In this document: positions 1 to 12,176 of the stretch, in pieces
Numbering within the stretch: the stretch's first letter is position 1
Layout: every line of letters begins with the position of its first letter
Assembly: GCF_043290135.1 (NCBI RefSeq)
Contig: NC_134705.1
Span: forward strand, 59,547,771-59,611,770
DNA from: Rhipicephalus microplus
Taxonomy: Eukaryota; Arthropoda; Arachnida; Ixodida; Ixodidae
Reading direction: 5' to 3'
Length of the DNA stretch: 64,000 nt
Made by a program: the position numbers and the translations under genes
Notes under the pieces: generated by a model
Database searches by the model: none
Seen by the model: only the letters and a program-made list of their open reading frames with translations
Told to the model about the DNA's origin: nothing

Positions 1-1200
1 TGTGTTTTAAAACAAGCACGATGTACACAAACTAGAGATGTTACAAGCAAAACTTTCCTAATTTACTTGGCGAATGCAGTTGCAACCTTAAAAAAAAAAA
101 CGCAATTTCCACATTGCAGATGTGTTTAAACCATGCTTGAAGTACGCTCATGCATAGTGCACTAACAGCAAATTCAATCATACCACAACACATACATGAT
201 GGTATGCACTTTCATCAAGTATTCGTTGCAGGTAACCTATATTATTAAACATGAGTTTGGTTTTAAATACAACTAATGTAGCTTTCTTCAGGCTGCTCAC
301 ACTAGGATGATTATACTTACGTCAGAAATTGATGTCACTAAATTACTATAATGTGCTGCCAAATTATGGTCATCAGTTTCAATGATTCTGGTTGTCTAAA
401 AAGGCAGTACCCCTTACTTCAGCATGACAGGCTGTCTGATGAGAAAAAAAAAAAAAACGATACCTCAAGCGGCACCAAACGGCTAACCTCATCCGCAGCG
501 CCCACCAATATTGCTCAAAATTAAGCGTTCATAGTTGTGCGATTGTCAATTAAAAAAGCAAATATTGCGCATATCTGAGGTACCATAACAACATGTCTAT
601 GTTTTGTATGTCTGCCTTTATACTAGAAGAGGCACATACAAGTAACTCTAAGGACTGTAGCGTTCAACGCGCTGCGCTGACAGTGCAACGCGATGCTCAA
701 GAAGATGTTTCCAAGGCTTTGCTACGACGGCATGGTGGTGGCACCTGCCCGTTGATTTGCATTCTATACCTTATCACCTCCGTGCCTGGCGCGCATCTTT
801 CTCCGCGGTCGCGCATGCCTTCGTTTTCGAAGATAACTGCCAGATAGCGCTTGTGCCCAACGTAACTAGAGGTGCTTGTTTGCGTCCGTTACACGCTCGA
901 GGCACTCCTAACGCAGCGCCTTCAGAATACCATTCACCGATTTTTTTGTGCTGGACATCAAATAAACGTTTTGTTCACTCTCTCCTGACTCAAGACTATC
1001 GTCTTTCGACGACATTTACAGTGTAACATGTAGATTCGGGCCAATTTTTCTTTATGCCTTTTGTCACTAAGTGTGTGTGCCTCGTGATACTAGTGTCCTC
1101 TTTGTTTAGAAGAGCATAATGTGCTCTCAAACGCTGGAATAGTTTGTGGCTTTCTTTTCTTTCTTGACATAGGTGCTTTTCATAATCCTGGTGGGCGAAG
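1..1200. other. 5' flank of the C14orf119 gene; no gene recognised
   Basis: AT-rich sequence with short A runs up to about 590, then a more GC-rich block (about 650-900) that could hold promoter or 5' UTR sequence. I could not identify a TATA box or a definite non-coding exon. The acceptor-like sequence ending in AG at 1171-1172, after a T/C-rich stretch, suggests the 5' UTR is spliced directly before the coding exon. An in-frame TAA just upstream of the ATG at 1201 shows that translation does not begin earlier in this exon. Confidence 0.4.
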
Positions 1201-1443
1201 ATGCTGAGCCAGAAGGGCCCCGCGTGCAGCGCTGCCGAGCAGTCTGCTTACCTTCTCAGCTGGTTTGGAGAGTACAGTGACCTGCAGCGTGACGACTTCC
1301 TGCACGTACTGGCCGAGAAGTACACTCCCTTCGGACTTGCCGGCGACGGCACCCTGGGGCTGTCGCACCTCACCATCGGGAACCCCGATGCACCACCCTC
1401 GCTTTTCCAGTGCCGCATGAGCCTCTTCGACCAGTGGTTTCAG
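1201..1443 (+). CDS. C14orf119: C14orf119 orthologue, coding exon 1 (DUF4508 family)
   Basis: Encodes the first 81 residues of a small conserved protein of unknown function. The order of conserved blocks matches vertebrate C14orf119: a 'LSWFGEYSDLQRDDFL' helix, then 'PPSLFQCRMSLFDQWF'. The ATG at 1201 is the first possible start, because an in-frame TAA lies 15-18 bases upstream. The exon ends in CAG and is followed by GTAAGC, a consensus donor that leaves a phase-0 intron. Exon 2 at 20360 begins with GGC TGG, which restores the family block 'DQWF-x-GW'. The mature protein would be 208 residues, longer than the vertebrate protein because of an acidic C-terminal extension. Identification is from memory of the family; the splice phases and block order make it strong. 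Confidence 0.87.
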
Positions 1444-1918
1444 GTAAGCGTGAATGCTCGTGTCAAGAATATATGTCCACCTAAAAAACGAACGAACACA
1501 AAAGTAGAGAGAAAGACAGGAAAGACAGGACAGTTGCATTGATACTCGGCATGGGTGATTGCCTTCTCCACGTTTGTGTGTAACTTGTGAATGGACATCG
1601 CCACTGTTGAAGGCCACTGGCTCTGCCCACGGGGGTCCATGAGCTGGGATCTGTACAATGAAGAGCCAGCATTTTAGAATCGAGGATTACTTTAATTCAC
1701 GATGCAACATGACGCTCTTGCGATTCCTTGAATGCCAACACAATAAGGCACAAATGCATAAAGTATAACCTCATTGCAACAGGCCTCTATGGAGAAGAGG
1801 ACTGTGGTCTGTTTAAATAGGAGTATGTAAAATCCAAGTACTGGTACACCAGACTTTCATGTAAATGCTTAATGAGTTTGGAATAAACAGAAAGAAATAC
1901 AAGTCTTAAAAGGATTTA

Positions 1919-3270
1919 CAGTGGACCCTCGATTATACGCCTTTCAGGGGACCACGCAAAACCGTCCTATAATTTGGGCTACACATAATCGAAAAAATAA
2001 GATTATAGGCACTGACTTTCATTGCTGCCCCACAACAGTCGGTACATAAGGCCTGAGCAAGTCTGCAATGCAATATTGTGCTACTCCGAGCAATGTGAAA
2101 AAATGACAAGCACGTATTTTATTGGAGGCGTGAACGAACCTTTATTCTCACCTCTTAAATCTGCAATTTTTTTCTGCAAGTTGGCCCGGCCACGACACAT
2201 AAGCTTTCTTTCGAGAGCTGCGACATCTTGCTGTGAGTCGCCGATCTCGTCGTGTGCGCATGCACACTGCCGAATATTGTCGTTGTAATGCAACACGTTC
2301 GTGTAAGCCGGTACAGAAGTGCTTGAATTTGCAGTATCATCCATCTTTTCTTTGTTGGTAGCTTCCGCAGAGTCAGGACGCACAATTTGAATAATGTCAT
2401 TCTACACTGTACTGCACACAGTGACATCGTCGTCGGCACCAACATAGTCCGCGAATTATCTAAGCAGGTCCAGGTGCCTGACCTCAGGTTTGTCGTCATC
2501 AAACATTGCAGCGTCACTGGAACAGGCGCCACTTCTCTTAAAACCGCAGTGCCTGAAAGAGTTGGCGATTCTTTCTTGCATGACTGCGTCCCGTGCGCTA
2601 GCGATGTAGTGCATTGCTTGCATAAAGCACTGAGAGCTGCTTGGCCATCTTGTCAAGCAGAAGAAAAGTCTTTGTTTTAGTCCCCATTCTCTAGACCAGC
2701 TGCTGCAGGTATGCAGCCATTTGGCAGCAGTCATCCAGGTCTTGCAGTAAATGTGTACTGGCACAGCAGCCTTTTCGAATTCTTGAAGCATCACAGCTTC
2801 TCAAACTTGTCGATCACGAGAGCAGGAAGCTTCTTTGAGCAGTCTTCATTAGCACAAAGCAACACAGTAAGACACTCTTTCCTCCGCTTACCACCGTGAC
2901 AACTCTCTCATTTGAACATCACTGTCTGGTCTGGCTGCATATTGTAAAATAATCTAGTTTCGTCCGCGTTGAATACGTCGCAGGGCTTGTAGTGCCGTAT
3001 CAGTTCCGGCAGCCATGCGGTCCATTGTTGAGCAGTGGAGGAGCGGACAGACGAGCTCTCTCTGCAGCAGCTGCTGTAGACAACTCCATTTCGTGTTTTA
3101 AAGTGATCTAACCAGCCATTGGAGGCTTAAAAGTCGTCAGTATTGCAGCACATCACAATAATGTCCGCCTTCTCCTTCAAAATCGCGCCATCCACAGCAA
3201 TAGCTGCACTGTGTGCCTGACGCAACCACTCTACGAGGGCCTTCTCTATGGCAGCGTATCATATTTATCC
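1919..3270 (-). pseudogene. Tigger/pogo-like transposase relic (truncated DNA transposon)
   Basis: The left end at 1919 reads CAGTGGACCCTCGATTATAC after a TA (1917-1918), the usual terminus of Tigger/pogo elements, which duplicate TA. On the minus strand broken reading frames give a CENP-B-type HTH remnant (about 3250-3110, block 'SNGWLDHFKTR'). It is followed by the DDE-domain start 'FNADETRLFYN' near 2990-2960 and a C-terminal block near 2600 ('ANSFRHCGF'). Several stops and frameshifts interrupt it, so no functional transposase is made. I could not find the other terminal repeat. The N-terminal end runs into the Mutator-like element whose end lies at 3420, so the relic may have been cut by that insertion. 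Confidence 0.7.
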
Positions 3271-3419
3271 GAATATACGTCGACCTTTTTTTTCCGAAAA
3301 TGCTGTTCATAACCAGCTGTAAACCTATATTCGTGACTAAAGAATCTCGATCTATATTCGCGATCAAAGTGACCAAAAGCAGCGAGCTAGTAATAGCATT
3401 CAACTGCCGCTGTTTTTAA

Positions 3420-6400
3420 GGGGGGACGTGGGTTCTAAAATTTTTTTTAAATTTCTTGCTCAATCTTAACCGAACTTCACTACCTAAGCTAGTTTTTCAT
3501 GCTGAGTTCAAATCACTAATTTGTTTCTTAATATTTCAAGTGGTTTAGAAAGTATGAAGGTCTGAAGGTTAATTAATTGCGTACTTCTTATGGGATTTCT
3601 TGGCAATTTATTCTTGCTAAATCCAAAAAGTAAATGCATAATCCCAATGCTGGAGGCTTGCTGGAGGGGGTGATGCTATTTTTATCCATTTGAAGGCATT
3701 TTATAAGCAATAATACGAACGAACACTTATGGTCACTATATTACAATAAATTACTCTCACTAAAATCTTCAATGGTAATTTTTAAAGTGATGCTAGAGAA
3801 ATAGAAATAGCATCACCCCCTAGATCATGTCAAGACGAATAAAATGATACCAACTTTGTCGCATTCACTCAAGTTTAACATAGTAAAAACCCCCGTAAGG
3901 CCGAGTGCAATGTGCAAAAACATCAAACTGAGAAAAACGCGTTTGAAGTTTCTAGCAACTTTAACTTTTGCTAAAGTGAAGCTAGAGCGATAATAATGAC
4001 ATCATTCTGTAGCTTTACATTATAGGATAAATGGCCATGCTAAATTTCACTGTACCCACCCAGAATACTGCTCACAGCTTGTTCTAGACTTATAAAATAG
4101 TCAATAATTCAGCATGAGAATTATTATTTTTTTACTTTGTGGTCGTTCCAGTGCCTTGCAAGTGAAAGGAACACAAAAAAATCATGGAATAATGTTGTCC
4201 TTGGATAGACAATAGATTTACACAATGTTTAGGTCTAAAACCAAGAATATTTATTTTTGCAACAATTCTCACTATTTGCCATCATGACTGTTTACAGCAG
4301 ACGAGGGCTGTAAGCAGAGTCCCCTGCTGGCTTGTGACGCTTTGAAAGTCTTTCCTTTATTGAACTGCTGTCGAGATGCTCTCTTCGTGATTTTTGCAGC
4401 CTGCCCTTGTTCTTCTCAAGGCTGCGACACACCAAGTTATTGCCAGCGCTGTAGCCCAGCTTCTCGGCAATTTCCACGTTGCTCTTGGTTGTGCCTTAGT
4501 TGAAGAGGCTGATGGCTTCGGCAACTGCCTTTTCAATGCTCCGCAAGGATGCATGCTGAGGTTTGTGGGCGTGCTGCCAAATCATAGTGTGCAGGCTCTC
4601 ACTTGGGTTCTGGGTGATCCCATCGCTGCACCTTTCCAAGAGGGCATTGTCGCTCAGCCGCCTAAACACAGGCTCCAATGCCTCAGTTACGAAATCAGGC
4701 AGGCTGTCCTTGTGTGGTGGCGGCTTCTCATTTTTCGCAAGAGCTCTCTGAAATTTGCACCAGGATTCAGGGCCTTCAGGGCAAAGGCCATGCTTTGGTG
4801 CCTCGTCAGTTGAACACATGTGGTTCAAAGTTGCTAGAACAGCCTTCTGCATACCTGGAACATCGTTCCTGTGGCTTCTAAATGCGTAGCCATAGTATGA
4901 GGGGATCTTCTTTATCTTTTGTTGTGTAAGTCTGTCCTTTCCACCAAGTGAGCCACCTTGAGCTTTTTTTTCTCTACAAGGGTACCTAAGGCAGCTCCCA
5001 TACGCTTTTGTACATGATTTATGCAGTCCTTTTTGGCCATCTTTATAAAGCCGTACATCTCTTTTTCTGCGAGTGCATGGAATGTCCTGCTGTCACCGTC
5101 CGACAGAATTGTCGTATAACGAAGCTTGTTTTTTCAAGTGACTGCTCAAACAAGCATAGTGCTGCCTCCACTTCCATCTGGCCAGCATTACAATCAACAT
5201 TCTTCTGCCACAGAGGGGCATGCTGAATGAGCCAGGCAGAATGCCCTGCTTCTCCTTCCTTGGGTCCTGTGGTGCAAGCCAGGCAAAAGTTCGATAGCAC
5301 GATATGGTCTATCACGAGGCCACTATACATCTCAACAATGCAGCCAACACATATATTCGAGCTATGTCCAAGCGTAAGCCAGGTGCCGTGATAAATGACG
5401 TCGACGTTTCTGGGCGCGTTGCCGAACTCCGCATAGAGCTCCTTGACGCGAGCAACGCTCGCCGCTTCGCATTTGGCAGCAGTCGCACAGCAGGCTTCTT
5501 TCATTATATTCATGTGGCTTTGGTAACTCTTGTGGTGAAGCCCTCGATGCGAAATATTCATCCCGGCAAAGAAGTCCGACAGAGCCTTTGCTCCCTTGCC
5601 AATACTGTTGATGGCCTTCAAGGCACGCATATTAACTTCAAACGGCCTTAGTTTGGCGTTGGTCTCGTCGGCTATACGTGGGGACGAAAAACGCTCTTCG
5701 CGAAAGTCACAACTGCCGCACGTGACTATAAGCTTCGAGCACAGCCCGTACTCTTTCTTGGCCTTTGAAATAGTGACGCTTCTTTCACCGCATTCTGGGC
5801 ACGCGACAAGTCCAAATAACAGCGTATCGCCGCCAGATCAACAATAACAAAATCTGTCCCGTTTTCTTTGCCAGGATCCTCCAGATCAATATCTAGTAAT
5901 TCAAACTTACGTTCCGTCGCGCACTGCGATGCTAGCGATGCCTTCAAGCCCACTGCATTTCTCGCGCACTCAGCAATTTCGTCCGCCGAATAAAACGCCG
6001 TGTCGATGCGGTCTAGGATGCTGCTGGAAGTGCAAGATGACGATCTGACGACGACACAATCCGATGTGGTACTGTGCTGCAAGGCACAAGAGAGTGCACC
6101 GCTTCGGACACAAGCGGCCGCGGCTGCGCGCTGTCGTCGGAATGCGCCGCTTCGGCGGCATCGGGCAAAATCGGCTGCACGTTGTCGGCTGCTTTCATCT
6201 GGCGGGTGTTCCATGGGCGCCTCTGTTTCTTGCCGCATGCTTGGCGCTACTTCTTCTTTAGACGAGCGTCTCCAATCATGCCGGCAAAAGACGGAAAGTC
6301 GGTGCGTCGGTCGCGTAGCACAAGCAGGCACGTGCGGGAAGCAGACGAACAACGTGCGCGAACGGGAACCGGCGGCCGACTAACAATATACAAAAAAAAG

Positions 6401-6839
6401 TGCGGGCAACTTTGGCCGCATCAGCCAATGGGAAGCGAGGAACAGGGGGCTCGCCTGGTGCGCGGGCGCTCCGACCAATCAGCGGCTCGGAAGGGGGCTC
6501 CGGAAAAGGGGCGAGGACAGCCGTTCTGTTTAAGCGACACCATTTTGAAGGGTGGCAAAATGCGCACAAAGGAATCAGCTTCAAAACAAGCCCAACATGG
6601 CGGCGATCGGCCGACTGCCTCGCCGGTGGCGCGCAGGAAGTTTGAACGAATTTGACCTGCCGTGAGTTGTTTGGCGGCTCCCGTGGCGACTTCATAATCA
6701 ATTTTAATCCATTTACTGATCGAATTCAGCATTCACAATTTGAGGACACTTGCTTATAGGTCTAAAAATTTCAAATATCGCATTTTCTCAAAATCGACTT
6801 TTTGGCCATTTTTCACCATTCTAAGACCCGCGTCCCCCC
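3420..6839 (-). mobile_element. DNA transposon with Mutator-like transposase domain, TTAA at both ends
   Basis: The two ends are inverted copies: GGGGGGACGTGGGTTCTA at 3420 and its near-complement TCTAAGACCCGCGTCCCCCC ending at 6839. TTAA lies directly outside each end (3416-3419 and 6840-6843), either as a target duplication or as part of the terminal repeat. The body carries a minus-strand transposase pseudogene (listed separately). A related right end occurs at 16740, so this is a multicopy family. TTAA is not the 8-11 bp duplication expected of classical Mutator elements, so the superfamily assignment rests on the protein only. Confidence 0.72.
4292..6352 (-). pseudogene. Mutator-like transposase-domain protein, broken
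   Basis: Minus-strand reading frames at 5726-6352, 5043-5630, 4496-4852 and 4292-4477 align in order with the 'Mutator-like transposase domain' proteins that are common in arthropod genomes. Key blocks are 'VDVIYHGTWLTLGHSS' with 'LVIDHIVLSNFCLAC' (about 5390-5280), the 'AGQMEVEAA' block near 5190-5165, and 'CPEGPESWCKFQRAL' followed by 'NPSESLHTMIWQ' (about 4780-4580). The two C-terminal frames are in register and separated by one TAA; earlier segments need frameshifts. The role would be cut-and-paste transposition of the element bounded at 3420 and 6839. This copy cannot make a full protein. Confidence 0.72.
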
Positions 6840-7849
6840 TTAAAGCAGTACTTGTTACATAGGCTCATTATATACCTCAAAATCTGGAATAAGTATTCCT
6901 CCGGCCCTCTTTCAGACTATGTAACTAAGAAAAGAAAGAAAAAAAGTTATTCGTCTAATAGCCGCATGCCGCCTTTTCAAAGCTTCCTCCAGATGTAGCC
7001 GCTCCGTGATGTTTGCGCTGCGACCTGTGATTTCCCTAGGTAACCTGAAGTCCCTAGGAGCCTTGCCGCTTGCCGACGCGCAGCTGGCACTGACTGCATT
7101 CTTTGTTTGATCTTGCAGTCACTGGATCTTGATGCGACAGCAGGGTTACCCCCGTATTCACGAACGCTCCTCGACTCGACTTTATTCTTTCAGTTGACAG
7201 AGCTGAGCACTGCGCCACCACTCAGCTGAAAATGACGCTGCGCTACTCAAGAATCACAGCAGATTCAGTTTCAGTTTCAGTTTCAGTTTCATTGAGCATT
7301 TTCTTCACAGATTTGCGAAAAAGAAAACGCAAGGATAAGAGCAAAAAGCTGCTATGTTAGCAGCTTAACGAGGTTCCTACCCCTTTTCACTTGGCATTAC
7401 AAAAATCCGCAGAGCACAAAACATGAAAAAACAATTTGACGTCGATTTTCAAAACTTCAAGAAATTAGGAAATAAAAAGAAAATGCATCAAAATTACATC
7501 AGTTTCAGGTTTACATAAAATAAGCAAACCACAAAGAGAGAAAAACAAAAACAAAAGAAAACGGCATGCAGTCAATCGTGAAACAATGCACACGTTGCTA
7601 AACGGCTACCAAAGTATTACAAAATGATTATACAAGGCTTACAACACTGGGTATGCGAAAAGCACAAGTTTTAATGCACAAGGGAAACACTAACGAGTGA
7701 AATGTTGCATGTTTTACTCGTAAAAAAAAGCAACGAAAAAAAAAGTCAAACAAAGCAAACATCATAGGATGCCATGTTACACACGAGCACTATTATAGGG
7801 TGTTTCTTTTGCATATAGTACTGTAGCCGGACAACTAGAAGAAGCTAAA

Positions 7850-10672
7850 CTACACGCCGCCATTTTGGATGAGAAGGTTCTTAAGTTGTTTTTTATGTAT
7901 ATTAAAGATGTCGATGTTTTTATTTTCAAACATGTTAAAACAAGCTGGAATACAGTGTTCAAGTCTTCTCAAATCGTGATTAGTTCGCGAATAAGAAACG
8001 AACCAGGAAGGCCTTTTCTGAATGTCATAATAGGATTGTGTATTTTTCCTGAGGTTACACAGTTTAAGAAAACAAGCGTTGTTTGATAGCAAGCTTTGTT
8101 TGTATTTCATAATAAGGTTGAAACTGTGTATGTGATCGATCGGTAAAATCTTATATTCTCTGAATAAATGACTTGTATGTGCGTCGTATGGTACGTTTGC
8201 AATATGACGAATTGCTTTTTTCTGCAGTAAAAATATTTTGTTCCGATTTGCTTTAGATGTATCTGCCCACACTAGACTACAATAGTTTATGTGAGATGAA
8301 AACAACGTATTATAGAGTAAAAGTTTAATGTTTGCTGGAAGTATCTGTCGAAGTTTAGAGAGAGCACCACATGTCCTAGCTATATTTCTAGTTACTTTAT
8401 TAACGTGTTTGTCCCAATTAAGATTTTCAATAAAAATTACTCCTAATGATGAAACTTCTTTGACAACCTCAATTTTTCGCGCCCGAGATATATATCCAAA
8501 CCACGACAGACAGCCTTCTGAACCGGTGCGAATACCACAGCTTTGGATTTTTTTGTGTTGATCATTAAATAATTTGCAGTACTCCATATGAAGATGTCGT
8601 TAAGAATGTTGTTGGCTGAGTCTGCAAGCTTACCTAAATCATTACCATGAAAAAATATACTAGTGTCATCTGCATAAATTATAAAGTCCACATATTTGCT
8701 GACACTTGTTATGTCGTTTATATAAATATTAAACAGTAGGGGCCCTAATATGCTGCCCTGAGGTACACCTGACGTTATGGTTAGTAGGGAGGATTGGCTG
8801 TCATTTATAACTACAGATTGCTTTCTTTGTGATAAATAAGATTTCAGAAAGTCAAGTGGGGTTCCCTAAAAACCATATTGACGCAATTTTGCATAGAGTA
8901 CTTCGTGGTTGATTCTATCGAACGCTTTGGAATAGTCAATAAAAACACCCAGTGTTAACAGTTTCTTTTCAAATGAGTTAAGTATGAGTTCTTTTTGTGT
9001 GAGGAGAGCCAGTTCCGTGGACATGCCCCGTCGGAAGCCAAATTGATGCGGTGATAATATAGAGTACTTTTCACAAAAAGACATGACACGTTGATATATG
9101 ATTTTCTCTAGCCCTTTAGATATAACAGGAAGTATCGAGATCGGACGATGATTAGAAAAGATATTTCGGTCACCAGATTTGTATAAGACACTAACTCTCG
9201 CATGCTTCATTTTTTCTGGGAAAACTCCCGTGGATAAGCAGATATTAAACAGATGGGTAAGAACAGGTAACAAAAGATCAAGTGCTGCTTTAATAGGTCT
9301 AATTTGTAAATCATCTATGTCCCGAGCAGTAGTGTTCTTTAGTGACATAAATACAGACAATACTTCTTCAGGAGTTGTGTTTAAAAAATATGCAGTGCTC
9401 ATGTCTGGCACACCTAGAAAGTCCCTGTAATCACTATTACAGGCACGAGAAGGGTTTGATAAATCAGAGGACACCAGCGTTGTGAAGTACACGTTAAATT
9501 TATTAGCAAGTTCTTGACCCTTTACTATCTTGTTATCTATGTTTAACTCAAGTGCGTTGTCTCGAGAGCAACTTCTATTCAGAAGCTTATTTATTTCTCG
9601 CCAAAGCACGTCGCCACGAGTGCTAACCCTTTTGAAAAGAGCTTCATAGCACGCATCCTTAGTTTTTCTCAGTTGCTTCGTTACAAAATTTCTATATTGC
9701 TTGAATTCCGAAAGATCGTTATGGTGTCTTGTTTTCACGAATTTCGCGTACAGTAGATTTTTCTTCTTAATCATTTCCAGACATTCTCGCGTCATCCATT
9801 GTTTCTGACCTTTCTTTAGTGTTTCGACAGTTTTATATTTAAAACACTTATCGTAAGTTTTTCTTAACAGGCACATGAATATTTCATACGCCTCATTAGC
9901 GTTAACTGATTTATAGACAGGATCCCAACAAATCTGCGCAATTTCACACCTAAAAGTGTCTAATGTTTTGTTACTAATTTCCTTTATTTTGTATGATTCT
10001 GGAGTTGATACTTTTGCACGATTAAGATACTCGTTGCGATTTTGAAACATGTATATAGGGTAGTGATCACTAATATCGGCAATAACAGTTCCAGATACGG
10101 TTGAATCACTTATGTCATTTGTAATAAGTAAGTCGATAAGGCTTTCACTATCTGAAGTGACACGTGTAGGTTCAGTAATAATATTAGCACACGCAAAGGA
10201 ATCAAGTAGTAGTTGGAAGTTACCAGAGGTTTCAGTTTGCTGTAAAAGGTTCATGTTGCAGTCGCCCCCCTATGATAATGTGCAACTTGTTAGTGCACGC
10301 ATACGTAACCAGATTTTCAAGAAATTGAAAAAATGCTTATGTTTTTCCGTCAGGTGGACGATAAACTACCACATATACATACTTGTGACATGCTAGTGAT
10401 AATGCCTCGTAGTCTGGTGTAATCGCTGAAAAGTCTGAGAGAAGGCTGCAAACTAAATGGTCAGCAATTAGTTGCAAAACCCCTCCCCCTCGACGAGAGG
10501 GCCTGTTTAGAAAGAACGATTTATACGTTGGAAAGCATAGTACCTCGTCATTGCACGTGTACCAAGTTTCAGAAATCATGATGATGTCGAACTTAAACGA
10601 AAATTCGTCGAGAAACGTAGTTATATCATCGTGCTTGTTGCGAGCTGAGCGAGCATTTTGCATGATGTGCAA
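7850..10672 (-). pseudogene. LINE ORF2: AP endonuclease plus reverse transcriptase, broken
   Basis: Minus-strand frames 10672-10337, 10254-8443 and 8587-7850 together give an apurinic-type endonuclease ('MISETWYT', 'SDHYPIYMF'). It is followed by a reverse transcriptase with 'YKSGDRNIFSNHRPISILPVISK', 'PHQFGFRRGMST', 'FIDYSKAFDRINHEVL', 'SGVPQGSILGPLLFNIYIND' and the catalytic 'YADD' near 8670. A C-terminal 'SSLGVIFIENLNWDKHV' region ends at 7850. Damage includes a frameshift in a C run near 10265-10270 inside the endonuclease, an in-frame TAG at 8866-8868, and a frameshift near 8500. The enzyme would nick DNA and reverse-transcribe its own RNA; this copy is dead as written. Confidence 0.82.
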
Positions 10673-11004
10673 TATCCACTAGTGTAAGGTATATTGACAT
10701 CATGTGGTAGTATCGCCATCTTAACGAAAGGAAAAAAGAAAAAGAAAAAAAAAGGTCGCGCCGAAAAAACGAAAAGCGCTAATCAGATAAGCCTACGGTG
10801 TGCTAGATGCCCCGCGGCTGCTTGAAGTGGCCGCGTGCATCTTGTGCAAGTCAGCTTCACATGTGATTTGAACTGCACGAGATGTTTCCGTTTCACGCGC
10901 AAATATTTTGCCACCACTTGCCCACGCGAAGCGCCAGTTCATTTCCCGTTTCCGAGCAATCGTCATATCCAGCAATTTTTTCAGTTGGGGACAAAGGTTC
11001 TCAT

Positions 11005-11631
11005 TTACGAAAACATACTGTTTAGTTGTGAAACCCAGTTCCTCAGCTGTGAATCGAGTTCTCCTTGCTTTCTTAACGATGACATCCCTCTTAGCTCGGT
11101 TCGGCCATTGAAAACAACCACGATGTTTTCGTTCAGGGGGGCATCACTGCCTGCTTTGCTACCCCGATTGGGAAGAGTGCTTGCATGAGGGCGTACCTCG
11201 TTGTTCTTTGCAACACCTGGGTCTGGTGCCGTGTTACTTTGCGAAGTGGCACTCCTCGCTGGCAAACGGTGGCATATGTCTATGTCTTGTTCACTTATTG
11301 GCTCCCCCAAGGCGTCACCAACTTTGGCAAGCAATTGCACAAGGTTTTCATTAGGGGTACGTGGGATCCCTTTAATTTCTATATTTTTGTTTCGAGAGTA
11401 TTGATCCTGAGCAGTTAGGCGCGTGGAATTTTCCTGCACCAACTTTCTAAAACTGTCTATTTCACATTGCTTTGCCTCTTGGGACGCCCTGAGAGCAGCG
11501 TTTTCCTTTCTAATTTCAGCGCACTCTTGTTTTATATTTTCGTAGTCTTTGTTCATGTATTCAAGGCTTTTGTTTAACTCTCTGATTTCTTTCCGAATGT
11601 CGCGTTTGAAGTCCGCGAACTCAGTACCCAT
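11005..11631 (-). CDS. LINE ORF1 protein (coiled coil plus RNA-binding-like domain)
   Basis: Open frame of 208 codons starting at a true ATG (11629-11631). The N-terminal ~80 residues are heptad-rich and charged (KEIRELNKSLEYMNKDYENI), as expected for a coiled coil. The following block 'QYSRNKNIEIKGIP' and 'DIDICHRLPAR' match the RNA-binding region of ORF1 proteins from CR1/L2/Jockey-type LINEs. These proteins bind the element RNA. It lies upstream of ORF2 on the same strand. The C terminus is low complexity and might be truncated or frameshifted. It is intact as read, but the partner ORF2 is broken. Confidence 0.7.
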   Translation of the reverse strand: MGTEFADFKRDIRKEIRELNKSLEYMNKDYENIKQECAEIRKENAALRASQEAKQCEIDSFRKLVQENSTRLTAQDQYSRNKNIEIKGIPRTPNENLVQLLAKVGDALGEPISEQDIDICHRLPARSATSQSNTAPDPGVAKNNEVRPHASTLPNRGSKAGSDAPLNENIVVVFNGRTELRGMSSLRKQGELDSQLRNWVSQLNSMFS

Positions 11632-11752
11632 AATTAAAGGCCAGTTACAGATTCAACAGCAGGCAAAACAAGTACGAACTTTGGAAAAAAGGCAACAGAG
11701 ACAGCGCTAGGATAGTGAATTAACTATGCAAAACAGGAGGGCAAATGCCTAA

Positions 11753-12045
11753 CCTGGGAAAACAACAGCGATAAGCGTCCCTGTCGTATGCTGCCCCTGC
11801 TGCCAAGTGATCGAGGGAGGCGTTGCCGCTGTCTTTTTGAAGGGCCAGGGGTGGCCGATGCCACGTGGTATGGTGCCCGGCGCAAAAACGTAGCCGGTCG
11901 GTCAGCGCGGCACTCCCGCAAGGCGCTGGATGCAGCACGCTCTGCTATCAACGCCGATAGTCAGCCACGGTAAACCTCGTACACCTGGGAAAACAACAGC
12001 AATAAGCGTCCCTGTCGTATGCTGTCCGTGCTGCCAAGATTATTG
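11753..12045. repeat. 231-bp partial tandem duplication in the LINE 5' region
   Basis: A block of about 60 bp beginning CCTGGGAAAACAACAGC at 11753 recurs at 11984 with few changes, an offset of 231 bp. Both lie upstream of ORF1 of the minus-strand LINE. Repeated monomers in LINE 5' UTRs often act as promoters; that role is inferred here. Confidence 0.65.
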
Positions 12046-12176
12046 TTGATATGCAGTGACTTGCCGTGCCTAGAGACGGCGCTGCAATCTGCTTTCTCAA
12101 GTGAAGGTGAAGCGTTGAGTGAAGGGACGTTCTAGAATACTGGGGTTAGCCTTTGCTTTTGCGCAATTCAGTGACG

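Larger units (their letters stand above)
7262..12050 (-). mobile_element. CR1/L2-group non-LTR retrotransposon (LINE), minus strand, degenerate
   Basis: Read on the minus strand: a GC-rich 5' region (about 12050-11640), ORF1 (11631-11005), a purine-rich spacer, ORF2 with endonuclease and reverse transcriptase (about 10672-7850), a 3' region, and a tail of repeated TTTCAG/CTGAAA units at 7265-7290. Short 3' tandem repeats rather than poly(A) are typical of CR1/L2-group elements. The 5' boundary is estimated. ORF2 carries one in-frame stop and at least two frameshifts. Confidence 0.8.

Noticed and set aside
1201..1617. Minus-strand frame opposite C14orf119 exon 1
   Set aside because: Shadow of the real + strand exon; no family similarity.
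2022..2383. Independent small genes on both strands
   Set aside because: They lie within the Tigger/pogo relic; the minus-strand text is degraded transposase and the + frames are shadows.
3416..6843. piggyBac element, because of TTAA ends
   Set aside because: The encoded protein blocks are of the Mutator-like transposase domain, not piggyBac, and the termini do not look like piggyBac ends.
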